NCBI RefSeq assembly: GCF_002280675.1
Contig: NZ_NCEN01000025.1
Coordinates: 1-46,509, forward strand
Direction of reading: 5' to 3'
Length of the DNA stretch: 46,509 bases
From: Novosphingobium sp. 32-60-15
GTDB taxonomy: Bacteria > Pseudomonadota > Alphaproteobacteria > Sphingomonadales > Sphingomonadaceae
The notes beneath the pieces were generated by a model. That model did no database searches. It saw only the letters and a program-made list of their open reading frames with translations, and had not been told where the DNA came from. The translations under genes and the position numbers were made by a program. Below, in pieces: positions 19,218 through 28,212 of this stretch; the stretch's first letter is position 1, and the number at the start of each line of letters is the position of its first letter.

Positions 19218-19916
19218 ATGCTCGCCCGTCGCCTGGTCCTGCTCGCTCCACTGGCCGTCCTGCTGATTGGTGCAGCCCCAGTAAAGAAGCGCCCGCCTGC
19301 ACCTCGCGCGGCAGTGCCTGCCTATACCAAGCCGTCGACAGCGCCGCTGCCGGACAAAGTGCGGATTGCCCTGACGACAGACCTTGGCCCGATCGTGGTG
19401 GAAGTTGATGTGAAACGCGCCCCTGCCAGCGCCACCAACTTCGTGCGCTATGCCGAAACAAAGCGCTTTGACGGCACGGTGTTCTATCGCGCCATGCACC
19501 TCAAATGGGGTGAACAGCCCAACGGCCTGATACAGGCGGGCACGCGCAACGATCCCAAGCGCAATCTGCCGCCTGTGCCACATGAACCGACCAACATCAC
19601 CGGTATCTCGCACAAAGCGGGCACGCTTTCGATGGCGCGCTATGCCCCCGGCACCGCAACGGGCGACTTTTCGATCATGGTATCGGACCAACCCGGCCTT
19701 GATGCCCAGCCTGATTCGGCTGATCCCGAAGCCAAGGCAGGCTATGCCGCATTCGGCCAGGTGATCGAAGGCATGGACGTGGTCAAAGCCATCTTTGCCG
19801 CACCCATTTCCGAAACCGAAGGCGAAGGCTTCATGCGGGGACAGATGCTGGCCCAGCCGGTAAAGATCATCACGGCGCGCCGCCTGCCCGACGCAGTGCC
19901 ACTCCCCACCCCCTGA
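19218..19916 (+). CDS. Peptidyl-prolyl cis-trans isomerase, cyclophilin type
   Basis: A 232-aa periplasmic foldase. An N-terminal signal peptide (LVLLAPLAVLLIGAAP) is followed by a Lys/Arg/Pro-rich segment and the cyclophilin domain, seen as LTTDLGPIVVEVD, APASATNFV, FDGTVFYRAM and, near the end, AFGQVIEGMDVV. It catalyses proline isomerisation during folding of exported proteins. It is tightly packed after the CinA-like gene, and its stop overlaps the start of the lipoprotein gene (TGATG), so the three are probably one operon. Confidence 0.92.
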   Translation: MLARRLVLLAPLAVLLIGAAPVKKRPPAPRAAVPAYTKPSTAPLPDKVRIALTTDLGPIVVEVDVKRAPASATNFVRYAETKRFDGTVFYRAMHLKWGEQPNGLIQAGTRNDPKRNLPPVPHEPTNITGISHKAGTLSMARYAPGTATGDFSIMVSDQPGLDAQPDSADPEAKAGYAAFGQVIEGMDVVKAIFAAPISETEGEGFMRGQMLAQPVKIITARRLPDAVPLPTP

Positions 19917-20461
19917 TGCGCGGGATTATCCTTTTGGCGATGGTGGGCCTGTCAGGCTGCAGCAACACCAATTTGCCGCGCTTTGAATCTGTGCTGGCGG
20001 CCAATGACAGCGCCACTGCCGCGCTTGCCCAGTGGTGCGAAGCCCGTAACATCGCGCAACCATCGGTCATCCGCGCTCTGGCGGACCGGGCTGCAAAGTT
20101 CACCCCGACACCTGCGGTACTGGCTACCTTGGGCGTGCCCGATGCAACCCATGTCGCCTATCGCCACGTCCGCCTGGCTTGCGGCAATACGGTGCTGTCA
20201 GTTGCTCACAATTGGTACGTCCCCGCGCGGTTGACGCCGGATATGAACCACACGCTCGAAACCACGGACACACCGTTTGGCAAAGTGGTCACCTCGCTCG
20301 GCTTCCGGCGCGAAAGGCTGGCGGCGCAACGCGGGCGGACAAACGAATGTCCCAAAGGCACCGTGCTTTCCCATCGCGCCGTGCTGCGCATTGCAGATGG
20401 CAGCGCGATCAGCCTCGTTATTGAATGCTACACCCGCGCGAACCTCAAGGCCGCGGGTTAA
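19916..20461 (+). CDS. Putative lipoprotein, weakly chorismate-lyase-like
   Basis: A 181-aa protein with a lipoprotein signal (MRGIILLAMVGLSGC), so the mature N-terminus would be a lipidated Cys15 in the cell envelope. The rest (about residues 30-175), with AHNWYVPARLTPDM and TDTPFGKVV, is faintly reminiscent of the UbiC/chorismate lyase fold. I cannot confirm that by eye and no enzymatic role is claimed. It is translationally coupled to the cyclophilin gene upstream. Its last 17 bases overlap a small reverse-strand ORF. Confidence 0.75.
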   Translation: MRGIILLAMVGLSGCSNTNLPRFESVLAANDSATAALAQWCEARNIAQPSVIRALADRAAKFTPTPAVLATLGVPDATHVAYRHVRLACGNTVLSVAHNWYVPARLTPDMNHTLETTDTPFGKVVTSLGFRRERLAAQRGRTNECPKGTVLSHRAVLRIADGSAISLVIECYTRANLKAAG

Positions 20462-20609
20462 CCGTCCAGTCCATCGCCGCTTCGGCATAATGCTCAAGCT
20501 CGCGCCAGTGCCGGTCCCAGCCGGGGCCGCGTTTTTCGGGCGGAATCACCGCTTCCACTTGCAGGCGGGCAATCGTTACAGGGTTTTGCGGCGCTTCGTT
20601 TTCGGTCAT
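20445..20609 (-). CDS. Small hypothetical protein (54 aa)
   Basis: A 54-aa ORF from an ATG at 20609 to a TGA at 20445. The product starts MTENEAPQNPVTIARLQVEA and has a Trp/His-rich C-terminal half (GWDRHWRELEHYAEAAMDW). The composition looks protein-like rather than random, and it fills an otherwise empty gap on the same strand as the ribosomal genes but downstream of their terminator. I do not recognise a family. It overlaps the lipoprotein gene by 17 bp at the 3' end. Confidence 0.5.
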   Translation of the reverse strand: MTENEAPQNPVTIARLQVEAVIPPEKRGPGWDRHWRELEHYAEAAMDWTVNPRP

Positions 20610-20647
20610 GCCCTGTCCCTAGACTGCTGCAACCAATATCGGGAGCA

Positions 20648-20682
20648 CAAAAAACAGGCCGGGAAGGTTTCCCCTCCCGGCC
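20648..20682 (-). terminator. Rho-independent terminator of the rplK-rplA transcript
   Basis: Read on the reverse strand, GGCCGGGA pairs with TCCCGGCC (20675-20682 with 20657-20664) around a 10-nt loop, followed by a run of six T (20654-20649). It lies 26 nt past the rplA stop. Confidence 0.85.
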
Positions 20683-20708
20683 CGCTTTTCAAAACTCAAG
20701 TGGCTTAA

Positions 20709-21407
20709 TCAGCCGCCCTGAACTTGCGAAACGTCAACCTTCAGGCCGGGGCCCATCGATGACGAAAGGCCGATCTTGCGCAGGTACTTGCCCTTGGCGC
20801 CAGCTGGCTTTGCCTTGACGATGGCATCAACGAACGCGTCGAAGTTGGCGCGCAGTGCATCGTCCGAGAACGAAAGCTTGCCAATGCCGCCATGAATGAT
20901 GCCGGCCTTTTCAACGCGGAATTCGATCTGGCCGCTCTTGGCTGCCTTGACCGCATCGGCGACGTTTGGCGTCACGGTGCCCAGCTTCGGGTTTGGCATC
21001 AGGCCCTTAGGACCCAGAACCTTACCCAGACGGCCAACAATGCCCATCATGTCTGGCGTTGCGATCACGCGGCCGTAATCAAGGTTACCGGCCTGCATGT
21101 CTTCCAGCAGATCTTCGGCACCGACCTTGTCAGCACCGGCAGCAAGCGCTGCTTCGGCCTTGTCGCCACGGGCGAACACGGCAACCTTGACGTCCTTGCC
21201 CGTGCCCGAAGGCAGGGTCACCATGCCGCGAACCATCTGGTCAGCGTGGCGTGGATCAACACCAAGGTTCAGCGAAACTTCAAGGCTCTCGTCGAACTTG
21301 GCGCTCTTGAGGTCCTTCAACAGCTTGATCGCGTCATCAACCGCGTAAAGCTTCATGTTGTCGCCCAGCTTTTCGGTCAGCGACTTCTGCTTCTTGCTCA
21401 GGGTCAT
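20709..21407 (-). CDS. rplA: 50S ribosomal protein L1
   Basis: A 232-aa ribosomal protein that forms the L1 stalk by binding 23S rRNA and often represses its own operon. Family landmarks are [41 protein letters not shown] and the C-terminal [19 protein letters not shown] chose the ATG at 21407 (MTLSKKQK), which is 4 nt after the rplK stop; the frame continues upstream into rplK. It is the last gene of the secE-nusG-rplK-rplA row and is followed by a strong terminator. Confidence 0.97.
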   Translation of the reverse strand: MTLSKKQKSLTEKLGDNMKLYAVDDAIKLLKDLKSAKFDESLEVSLNLGVDPRHADQMVRGMVTLPSGTGKDVKVAVFARGDKAEAALAAGADKVGAEDLLEDMQAGNLDYGRVIATPDMMGIVGRLGKVLGPKGLMPNPKLGTVTPNVADAVKAAKSGQIEFRVEKAGIIHGGIGKLSFSDDALRANFDAFVDAIVKAKPAGAKGKYLRKIGLSSSMGPGLKVDVSQVQGG

Positions 21408-21411
21408 GTGA

Positions 21412-21843
21412 TCAGCCCTCCACCACGGTGAGGCCCATCGCGCGAGCGGAGCCTTCAATGATCTTCGTTGCGGCGTCGATGTCGTTCGCGTTCAGGTCCT
21501 TCATCTTGGCCTGTGCGATGTCCGACAATTGTGCGCGCGTGATCGTGCCGGCCGAAGCCTTGCCCGGTGTCTTCGAACCCGACTGGATGCCGACGGCCTT
21601 CTTGATGAAGAACGTGGCTGGCGGGGTCTTGGTGACGAACGTGAACGAACGGTCGGCATAGACGGTGATCACGGTTGGAAGCGGCGTACCCTTCTCAACT
21701 TCTTGCGTTGCAGCGTTGAACTGCTTGCAGAATTCCATGATGTTCACGCCGCGCTGACCCAGCGCAGGACCGATTGGCGGTGCAGGCTTGGCTTCACCAG
21801 CCTTCACCTGAAGCTTGATATAGCCTTCAATTTTCTTGGCCAC
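21412..21843 (-). CDS. rplK: 50S ribosomal protein L11
   Basis: A 143-aa ribosomal protein at the GTPase-associated centre. The opening [20 protein letters not shown] and the [19 protein letters not shown] motif are diagnostic. It uses a GTG start at 21843 with AAAGGAGG 6 nt upstream, an unusually strong ribosome binding site. It sits between nusG and rplA, the usual order. The 173-nt gap to nusG may hold an extra promoter. Confidence 0.97.
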   Translation of the reverse strand: MAKKIEGYIKLQVKAGEAKPAPPIGPALGQRGVNIMEFCKQFNAATQEVEKGTPLPTVITVYADRSFTFVTKTPPATFFIKKAVGIQSGSKTPGKASAGTITRAQLSDIAQAKMKDLNANDIDAATKIIEGSARAMGLTVVEG

Positions 21844-22016
21844 GAGGGGCCTCCTTTCTTCCTGTTAGCGCAAGGTTTCGCTGCGCTTCAGAGTGAGCGG
21901 TCAACGCCTTGGACTTGCATCCAAGGCTCCCGCACGGTTTTCTACAGACGAGATTCGCCGCAGAAGAGGCGCGCCGATAACGGCATCAGCGCGCAAATGC
22001 AACCGGAATGCCGTTT

Positions 22017-22553
22017 TTAGCGGACCAGTTCGACTTCTTCGAACGCCAATTCCACCGGAGTGGCGCGGCCAAAGATCGACACCGACACCTTCACGCGGCT
22101 CTTGTCGAAGTCCAGTTCCTCGACAATGCCGTTGAACGAAGCGAACGGTCCCGCGTTGACCTTGACCGAATCGCCGATTTCGTAATCGACCACAACGCTT
22201 TTGCGCGGTTCGGCAGCGGCCTGGTCGCGCGCACCAAAGTAGCGCGCAGCTTCCTTGTCGGAAATTGGCTGCGGCTTGCTGTTGGTGCCAAGGAAACCGG
22301 TCACCTTTGGCGTGTTCTTGACGAGGTGATAGATGTCGTCATTCATCGCCAGCTTGGCCAGAACATAGCCCGGCATGAACTTGCGTTCGACCTGAACCTT
22401 CTTGCCACGCTTGACCTCGGTGATCGTCTCGGTGGGAACTTCCACCGCTTCAACCAATTGCGAAAGGCCAATGCGTTCGGCTTCGGAAAGGATCGCGTCG
22501 CGAACCTTGTTTTCGAAGCCGGAATAAGCGTGAATGATGTACCAGCGGGCCAT
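22017..22553 (-). CDS. nusG: Transcription termination/antitermination protein NusG
   Basis: A 178-aa transcription elongation factor that binds RNA polymerase and links it to Rho or the ribosome. The N-terminal NGN domain begins ARWYIIHAYSGFENKVRD and includes FMPGYVLAKLAM. The C-terminal KOW domain contains GDSVKVNAGPFASFNGIVEE. Length and start are standard. It follows secE by 56 nt. Confidence 0.97.
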   Translation of the reverse strand: MARWYIIHAYSGFENKVRDAILSEAERIGLSQLVEAVEVPTETITEVKRGKKVQVERKFMPGYVLAKLAMNDDIYHLVKNTPKVTGFLGTNSKPQPISDKEAARYFGARDQAAAEPRKSVVVDYEIGDSVKVNAGPFASFNGIVEELDFDKSRVKVSVSIFGRATPVELAFEEVELVR

Positions 22554-22609
22554 ATGTCTCTCTTTGGTCCTGGGAATTTCTAAAAGCTGCGATCAATCCC
22601 GAAGGATGA

Positions 22610-22804
22610 TCAAGCCAGCGACAGCAGGAACTGAACGGTCATGCCGAAAAGCGAATCGATGCCAAGGAAGAACACCGCCAGGATCAGCATCATGATGCCG
22701 ACGAAAATCGCGGTGGTCGTGGTTTCCTGACGGGTGGGCCAGACGACCTTGCGCGCTTCTGCCTTCACCTGATTGAAGAACTCGCCGGGGCTGGTCTTGG
22801 CCAT
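22610..22804 (-). CDS. secE: Preprotein translocase subunit SecE
   Basis: A 64-aa single-span SecE, the clamp of the SecYEG channel. The amphipathic stretch with VKAEARKVVWPTRQET is the conserved cytoplasmic motif, followed by one membrane helix (FVGIMMLILAVFFLGIDSLF). The ATG at 22804 (MAKTSPGEF) fits the family; the frame is open to 22831. It is the first protein gene after tRNA-Trp, as in many alphaproteobacteria. Confidence 0.95.
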   Translation of the reverse strand: MAKTSPGEFFNQVKAEARKVVWPTRQETTTTAIFVGIMMLILAVFFLGIDSLFGMTVQFLLSLA

Positions 22805-23148
22805 TGCTAAACGCCTTACAAACTGCGGCATATGCCGGATGTGAAACTCATCTGTTCCGCCTAGGGGTCATCGCCGCCCCGGACAAGTCCGGGAGGGGCT
22901 GGCGATTTTCCGATGTCGGAGTGGTCTGTATTTAGTCGCGCAGCGCCAACTTGGCAAGAGTGGCGTAAACCGGCGGATCGGAGAGCATAATTAACACCGC
23001 AAAATGCAGTTGGCATTAACCCCGTTCACGGGTTAGTTTAAGCGCGATCTCAAGCGAACCAGACGCAAGAGACGCGACTCGGGGCGGTACGCTTTACGCG
23101 CGCCGCCCCGCTTTTCATTTCTGCCTGATAACCCGCTGCTTTAGCGAG
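22805..23148. other. Gap between secE and tRNA-Trp with hairpins
   Basis: No gene is seen in these 344 nt. There are three inverted repeats: CCGGAC-AA-GTCCGG near 22878-22891; TAACCC...GGGTTA near 23016-23034; and GGGGCGG...CCGCCCC near 23081-23110. The last is followed by a short T-run on the plus strand. One or more may process or attenuate the tRNA-Trp-secE transcript, or insulate it; the promoter of secE-nusG probably lies here. Confidence 0.4.
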
Positions 23149-23224
23149 TGGCAGGAGCGGAGGGACTCGAACCCACGGCCCTCGGTTTTGGAGACCGATG
23201 CTCTACCAACTGAGCTACGCTCCT
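23149..23224 (-). tRNA. tRNA-Trp (CCA anticodon)
   Basis: The cloverleaf is complete on the reverse strand: acceptor AGGAGCG/CGCTCCT, D-stem GCTC/GAGC, anticodon loop CTCCAAA (anticodon CCA), T-arm GTGGG-TTCGAGT-CCCTC. The discriminator is G and the 3' CCA is encoded. It lies upstream of secE in the same direction. Confidence 0.96.
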
Positions 23225-23292
23225 GTGCTCGGAAGGCGCCTTAGAGGGTTGACGCGGGGGATGCAACCAGCCGAAACACAAAGTTAGAGATT

Positions 23293-24081
23293 ATGTCGCG
23301 CAACGAACCCCAAACCATTCCGCCCGATCTGCTGCTCAAAGCCTATCGCGCAGGGATTTTCCCGATGGCAGACAGCCGCGACGATCCCGAAGTCTTCTGG
23401 GTTGAGCCCAAAATGCGCGCCATTCTGCCGCTGGACGGCTTCCATATGTCCAAATCGCTGGCGCGCACATTGCGGCGCGGGCGCTTTACCGTCACGTGCA
23501 ATGCCGCATTCGAAGCCGTGATCGATGCCTGCGCCGCCCCGCGTCCCGGTGCCGAGGACAGCTGGATCAGCATGCGCATTCGCGAAAGCTACATAGGCTT
23601 GTTTGAACACGGCCACGCCCATTCCATCGAATGCTGGCACGACGGCCGATTGGTTGGCGGCCTTTATGGCGTCGGTTTTGCGCGGGTGTTTTGCGGAGAA
23701 TCGATGTTCAGCCGTGAAGCCGACGCGTCCAAAGTGGCCATGGCATGGCTGGTCGCATCCCTGCAAAAAGTGGGCGCAGAATTGCTCGACTGCCAGTTTA
23801 CCACCAGCCACTTGTCATCGCTGGGTGCGGTCGAAATTCCGCAAAGCCAGTACCTGAAGCTGCTTTCACACGCCCAGCGGCGCTATTCGCCCGAAGAATT
23901 GGCAGCGGCCCGCGCACTGGCCGATGAACTTGGCGAAGGGCTGGCTGACGGATTTGGCGCAGGTGACGCTGCCACCGCACCGCTCGGGCTACCAGCGGGC
24001 TTTGCTGCGCTACGCTCATCGGCTTTTGGCGCTTCTTCGCCGGGGAACGTCATTGCGCAGTCCTTCACCCACACATCATAA
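23293..24081 (+). CDS. aat: Leucyl/phenylalanyl-tRNA-protein transferase
   Basis: Adds Leu or Phe to N-terminal Arg/Lys of proteins, marking them for ClpAP (N-degron pathway). The core is clear: [61 protein letters not shown] and the C-terminal [19 protein letters not shown]. At 262 aa it is longer than usual (about 200-235). The extra tail (after about residue 215) is Ala/Gly/Ser-rich and overlaps 199 bp of the convergent DUF2155 gene. Confidence 0.94.
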   Translation: MSRNEPQTIPPDLLLKAYRAGIFPMADSRDDPEVFWVEPKMRAILPLDGFHMSKSLARTLRRGRFTVTCNAAFEAVIDACAAPRPGAEDSWISMRIRESYIGLFEHGHAHSIECWHDGRLVGGLYGVGFARVFCGESMFSREADASKVAMAWLVASLQKVGAELLDCQFTTSHLSSLGAVEIPQSQYLKLLSHAQRRYSPEELAAARALADELGEGLADGFGAGDAATAPLGLPAGFAALRSSAFGASSPGNVIAQSFTHTS

Positions 24082-24539
24082 ATCGGGTGCTCCACCACGT
24101 TGAGCGAAGGGGTGTTGCGGAAAAGCCAACCGGAAAACACCTTGCGCCACGCCAGTTGCTCATCGGTCGAAGCCCGCTCCTGCACAAACAATTGCACAAA
24201 CGCGCCGATCTCTTGCGGATCTTCCCACGGCGCGGTCTTCTCGCACGAGGCAAGCTTTACGATGGCATTGCCGATCTGGCGTGATTCGCCGCTTTTCAGC
24301 ACCACGTCCTGCGTAATGTTGTTGCGCTTGTTCAAAAAGCCAAGCGTCGCCACGCGGTCTTTGACCGGCGTGCCATATTCGCTTTCAACTGCCGCTCCTG
24401 AAGCCATAGCCACAGCCGCGCCGGATTGCGTCGCTTCGGGTGGCGGCGGCGGACCTTCTTTTTCGCCTCCACAGCCAGCCAGCACCAATAGCCCCGCCAA
24501 AGCGAGCGCGCGGCCGGCCGACGGTGCAACAAAAAGCAT
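23883..24539 (-). CDS. DUF2155 lipoprotein
   Basis: A 218-aa envelope protein. A lipoprotein signal ending LVLAGC is followed by a Pro/Gly-rich linker and a DUF2155 domain ([55 protein letters not shown]). The last about 45 residues are Ala/Ser/Pro low complexity and lie antisense to the end of aat. Function is unknown in the family. Its ATG overlaps the stop of the NDUFA12 gene, a pairing that is common in alphaproteobacteria. Confidence 0.87.
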   Translation of the reverse strand: MLFVAPSAGRALALAGLLVLAGCGGEKEGPPPPPEATQSGAAVAMASGAAVESEYGTPVKDRVATLGFLNKRNNITQDVVLKSGESRQIGNAIVKLASCEKTAPWEDPQEIGAFVQLFVQERASTDEQLAWRKVFSGWLFRNTPSLNVVEHPIYDVWVKDCAMTFPGEEAPKADERSAAKPAGSPSGAVAASPAPNPSASPSPSSSASARAAANSSGE

Positions 24540-24952
24540 CAGGCTTCCGGTGACCAGGCTTCGTAATCGCCTGTCGCAGCGGCACGTTTCCCGCCGCGTT
24601 CCAGCGCACCTTGCGGGCGATAAGCCGCAGTAGTGCCCGTGGCGTTAGGGGTGTAATCCACTTCCCAGATGCGCGCAGGCGGCAAGTTGCTTTCAGGAAT
24701 GCCGTCAAAGCTGCCGTGCAGCCAGCCATGCCATTCTGCAGGCACGCGGCTGGCATCATTGGCACCGTTATAAATCACCCAGCGGCGTTCACGTCCGGCA
24801 AAGGGATGGCCCTTGGGAAAGGGCTTTTTGGCGCGATGGTACGTGTTGCCCTGCGCGTCAGTGCCGACTTGCTCGCCCCGAAGCGCGCTGTCGAGCATGG
24901 TGGTAACGGTGGCACCATTCCACCAGGTGAAGATCTTGCCGAGGATGCTCAT
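24539..24952 (-). CDS. NADH:ubiquinone oxidoreductase accessory subunit NDUFA12
   Basis: A 137-aa homologue of the 17.2-kDa (B17.2) accessory subunit of complex I, found in alphaproteobacteria and mitochondria. The family marks are LRGEQVGTDAQGNTYH, RRWVIYNGANDASRVP and EWHGWLHG. The ATG at 24952 (MSILGKIFTWW) gives the family N-terminus; the frame is open further upstream without homology. It is translationally coupled to DUF2155. Confidence 0.92.
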   Translation of the reverse strand: MSILGKIFTWWNGATVTTMLDSALRGEQVGTDAQGNTYHRAKKPFPKGHPFAGRERRWVIYNGANDASRVPAEWHGWLHGSFDGIPESNLPPARIWEVDYTPNATGTTAAYRPQGALERGGKRAAATGDYEAWSPEA

Positions 24953-25025
24953 GAGCGCAGCGCTTAGCCTTTCAAAGGGGGTGCAGGCAAGCGCAGAGAT
25001 ACGCTTTGCCTCACGTCTTTTTCGA

Positions 25026-25526
25026 TCACCAGTCGACCCGGTCACCCGGCTTGATGCCAAGCTTGGCTGCCAGCCCGCCGTTAATCTCGAAAACGGCCAA
25101 TGTCGGCCCCGCGGCGGGCAGCGGCGTTTCATCGTATGGCACTGCGTTTGCTGCAATGTTCATGATCTTGTGGTCACGGCCAACGAATATGATGTCCAGC
25201 GCGATCACCGTGTTGCGCATCCAGAACGCAGCGCGATCAGGCGGGTCGCGCAAAAAGATCATCGCCTCGTCATCAGCCAGTGCGGTGCGGAACATCAGGC
25301 CCTTGGCCTGCTCTGGCGCGGTGCGCGCAACTTCAGACCGGAACACCAGCTTCTTGTCACCAGCCGTGATCGTTACCGGAACAATCGGCAAACCGGACAC
25401 CGGATGAACCGCCGCCGCCGCCACGCTTTCCTGCGTCGTCTTGGCACCGGCATCGGCCGCACCGGGCGAACACGCCGCGATCAGCGCAAGTGCGGCAAGA
25501 CTTGCGAATCTAGTCAGTTGCTTCAT
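25026..25526 (-). CDS. DUF192 family lipoprotein
   Basis: A 166-aa exported protein. The signal peptide ends in a lipobox-like ALIAAC, and the DUF192 domain carries the conserved AKGLMFRTALADDEAMIF, FWMRNTVIALDIIFV and LAAKLGIKPGDRV. The domain has a small beta fold and an unknown role. The ATG at 25526 is chosen (MKQLTRFASL). Its start overlaps the end of recX by 17 nt, so the two are likely co-expressed. Confidence 0.88.
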   Translation of the reverse strand: MKQLTRFASLAALALIAACSPGAADAGAKTTQESVAAAAVHPVSGLPIVPVTITAGDKKLVFRSEVARTAPEQAKGLMFRTALADDEAMIFLRDPPDRAAFWMRNTVIALDIIFVGRDHKIMNIAANAVPYDETPLPAAGPTLAVFEINGGLAAKLGIKPGDRVDW

Positions 25527-26097
25527 CGACCCATTCTTCCAATGCCTGTTCGGAAACCGCATTCACCACCTGACGCACATGATCAAGGGGGTGTCCTGCG
25601 CGCAACATGGCCGCGACTTGCTTTTCACGCAACGTCCTGCCCTCCTTATCTCCGCCTGTTCGGTCGCCCGCTCCAAACGGTCCGAACCGCCGTTTGCGCG
25701 CCATGACAATTGCGGCGCGGCGGCGCTCTGCCTCATTCCCGCGTGATTCCTCGCGCAGCGGCTCGGCAATTCCCGCCGCGCCCAGCGCCTGATCGATCCG
25801 CCGCGCACCATATCCGCGCCGCAACAACCCTTGCGCCTTTGACCGTGCATAATTGGCATCATCAACATAGCCGACCTGAACGAAACGCTCGACCAGTGCC
25901 GCAATGTCGGGCGCTTCCTCGCCCTCCCAGCCCCGCTCGCGCAATTTGCGTTTCAGATAATCGGCCAGCTTGCCCGCACTGGTGGCAAAGCGCGCGACAT
26001 AGGCCAGCGCCATTTCATCCAGACGCGCCGCATCAATCGGCTTTGGCACACGTGGTTCACGGCGCGTTGCCGGATCATAAGGGGGTTTGCGAGCCAT
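25510..26097 (-). CDS. recX: Regulatory protein RecX
   Basis: A 195-aa protein of the RecX family, which modulates RecA filaments. The three-helix repeats include YVARFATSAGKLADYLKRKL and FVQVGYVDDANYARSKAQGLLRRGYG. The ATG at 26097 (MARKPPYDP) is a plausible start; in-frame ATGs lie a little upstream. recA is not adjacent. It is divergent from the acyl-AMP ligase gene. Confidence 0.85.
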   Translation of the reverse strand: MARKPPYDPATRREPRVPKPIDAARLDEMALAYVARFATSAGKLADYLKRKLRERGWEGEEAPDIAALVERFVQVGYVDDANYARSKAQGLLRRGYGARRIDQALGAAGIAEPLREESRGNEAERRRAAIVMARKRRFGPFGAGDRTGGDKEGRTLREKQVAAMLRAGHPLDHVRQVVNAVSEQALEEWVDEATD

Positions 26098-26247
26098 CCG
26101 CCACATTCGTGCCACAGTCCGCGCTAAATGAGAACGTCCGTGCCGTGACATCGGTTGTTTTGTTGTCACGGACTCGTCATGGGCCGTTCACCTGCAAGCA
26201 CACATAACGGCGCGGCAGGACGATTGAAGAGCAGATCGGGGTATCGC

Positions 26248-28005
26248 ATGACTGTTTTGAACGCTGTTGCTGATAAGGCGACTCTCGTTCCCACACCCAA
26301 TATCGACGTGCAGCCACGTCGTTATGCGGACTTTGACACTTTCTGCGATGCGCTCGATTATGCCGCAAAAGGTGTGCTCGGCTTCAACTTCCACGATCCG
26401 CGCGGCACGCTTGCACAGCCTTACCCTTATTCGCAACTTCGCGCCGATGCGCTGGTTGCCGCGCAAAAATTGATCGCACTGGGCGTCGGCCCGGCTGATC
26501 GCGTGGCATTGGTCGCGGAAACCGGCCCCGATTTTGCCGCGCTGTTTTGTGGCGCAATGTATGCCGGTGCATGGCCCGTACCATTGCCCCTGCCCACCAG
26601 CTTTGGCGGCAAGGAAAACTATATCGATCAGTTGACCGTGCAACTCGGCAGCTCTGATCCCAAGATGCTGATCTATCCTGACGAGATCGCCGAAATGGCG
26701 GGCGCCGCAGCTGCGCGTCAGGGTTGCCCCGGCCTTTCGTGGAGCGATTTCCACGCAGGCAGTGCATCCGACACGGCACTGCCCGCGCCCGATCCAGATG
26801 CCATCAGCTATTTGCAATACTCCAGCGGTTCCACCCGTTTCCCGCATGGCGTTGCCGTCACGCACCGCGCCCTGATGGCCAATCTGGCGGGCCATTCCCA
26901 CGGCATGAGCATCGCCGATCCTGATCGCGCCGTATCTTGGCTGCCGTGGTATCACGATATGGGCCTGGTTGGCTGCTTCCTGTCGCCAATCGCCAATGGC
27001 GTGTCGGTCGATTACATCAAAACCGAAGATTTCGCGCGTCGCCCGCTGGCATGGCTCGATATGATCAGCCGCAACACCGGCACCACGCTGTCGTATTCGC
27101 CCACCTTCGGTTATGACATTTGCGCCCGCCGCATCTCCAGCCAGACCAACGTGGCTGACCGTTTCGACCTTTCGCGCTGGCGCGTGGCAGGCAACGGGGC
27201 CGATATGATCCGCCCCGACGTGATGCAGAATTTCGTCAATGCCTTTGCCCCTGCAGGCTTCCGCGCTGATGCATTCCTGCCCAGCTACGGCCTTGCCGAA
27301 GCGACGCTTGGCGTCACCATCATGCCACCGGGCGAAGGCATCCGCGTCGAACTGGTCGCCGAAGAGCGCCTTTCAGGCACACCGCGCGATCTGTCACGCC
27401 CGGCCCGCTACCGCGCAATGGTCAATTGCGGCGTCCCGATCAAGGGCATGGAACTGGCCATTCGCGGCGAAAAGGGCAACGAACTGCCCCACCACCATAT
27501 CGGTAAAGTGTGGTGCCGTGGCTCATCGGTGATGCACTCCTACTTCCGCGATCCGGAATCGACTGCCGAATGCATGGTCGATGGCTGGCTGGATACTGGC
27601 GACATGGGTTATGTCGATGAACAGGGCTACTTGTTCATTGTCGGACGCGCCAAGGACATGATCATCATCAACGGCAAGAACCACTGGCCACAGGATATCG
27701 AATGGGCCGTGGAACAACTGCCCGGCTTCCATCAGGGCGATATCGCGGCCTTCTCGGTCGAAACCGAAAATGGCGAAGAAGCCCCCGCCGTGCTGGTCCA
27801 TTGCCGCGTCTCCGATCCTGTAGAGCGCGTAAAACTGCGCGACCAGATCCGCGACAAGGTGCGTTCGATCACCGGCATGAACTGCGTCGTCGAACTGGTC
27901 CCCCCGCGCACCCTGCCCCGCACCAGTTCAGGCAAACTCAGCCGCGCCAAGGCCAAGAAGCAATACCTCAGTGGCGAAATCGAGCCTTACGCACTGGCGG
28001 CGTGA
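26248..28005 (+). CDS. Fatty-acyl-AMP ligase
   Basis: A 585-aa adenylate-forming enzyme of the FAAL group, which activates fatty acids as acyl-adenylates, usually for transfer to a carrier protein. Motifs are YLQYSSGSTRFPHGVAVTH (P-loop-like A3), SWLPWYHDMGLVG, PSYGLAEATLGVT, GWLDTGDMGYVDEQGYLFIVGRAKDMI and a final RTSSGKLSRAKAKK with the catalytic Lys. The ATG at 26248 (MTVLNAVADK) is chosen over an upstream frame without homology. No carrier protein, PKS or NRPS gene is beside it, so the acceptor is unknown. Confidence 0.92.
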   Translation: MTVLNAVADKATLVPTPNIDVQPRRYADFDTFCDALDYAAKGVLGFNFHDPRGTLAQPYPYSQLRADALVAAQKLIALGVGPADRVALVAETGPDFAALFCGAMYAGAWPVPLPLPTSFGGKENYIDQLTVQLGSSDPKMLIYPDEIAEMAGAAAARQGCPGLSWSDFHAGSASDTALPAPDPDAISYLQYSSGSTRFPHGVAVTHRALMANLAGHSHGMSIADPDRAVSWLPWYHDMGLVGCFLSPIANGVSVDYIKTEDFARRPLAWLDMISRNTGTTLSYSPTFGYDICARRISSQTNVADRFDLSRWRVAGNGADMIRPDVMQNFVNAFAPAGFRADAFLPSYGLAEATLGVTIMPPGEGIRVELVAEERLSGTPRDLSRPARYRAMVNCGVPIKGMELAIRGEKGNELPHHHIGKVWCRGSSVMHSYFRDPESTAECMVDGWLDTGDMGYVDEQGYLFIVGRAKDMIIINGKNHWPQDIEWAVEQLPGFHQGDIAAFSVETENGEEAPAVLVHCRVSDPVERVKLRDQIRDKVRSITGMNCVVELVPPRTLPRTSSGKLSRAKAKKQYLSGEIEPYALAA

Positions 28006-28068
28006 GGCGGGAAAGCCGGCGGCCTCGAATACCTTTTATAGCGTGATAACTTTACACCGATCCAAAAC

Positions 28069-28150
28069 AGATCCCGCTCGTGTCGAGCCCTTCGATACAC
28101 TCAGGATAAACTTCGGCCTTTCAGGCCGAAGTTGAGACACCGCTCGCTCA
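28069..28150. repeat. Dispersed palindromic repeat
   Basis: This non-coding stretch contains a perfect 11-bp stem, AACTTCGGCCT (28109-28119) with AGGCCGAAGTT (28123-28133), framed by CGCTCG motifs on both sides. It has the form of the REP-like units scattered between genes in alphaproteobacteria. It could also serve as a terminator for the acyl-AMP ligase gene. Confidence 0.55.
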
Positions 28151-28153
28151 AAC

Positions 28154-28192
28154 AAAAAAGGGGCCAGGTGCCAATCCGGCCACCAGCCCCTT
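28154..28192 (-). terminator. Rho-independent terminator of the cytochrome c gene
   Basis: On the reverse strand GGGGC...GCCCC closes a stem with an inner GGTG/CACC pairing, followed by TTTTTT (28159-28154). It begins about 20 nt past the cytochrome stop. Confidence 0.75.
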
Positions 28193-28212
28193 CTGCAACC
28201 TTCAAGCCCCGA

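Noticed and set aside
28045..28055. TTTACACCGA, which resembles the tRNA-Val anticodon region
   Set aside because: Neither side continues as a tRNA; it is chance similarity in an intergenic repeat region.
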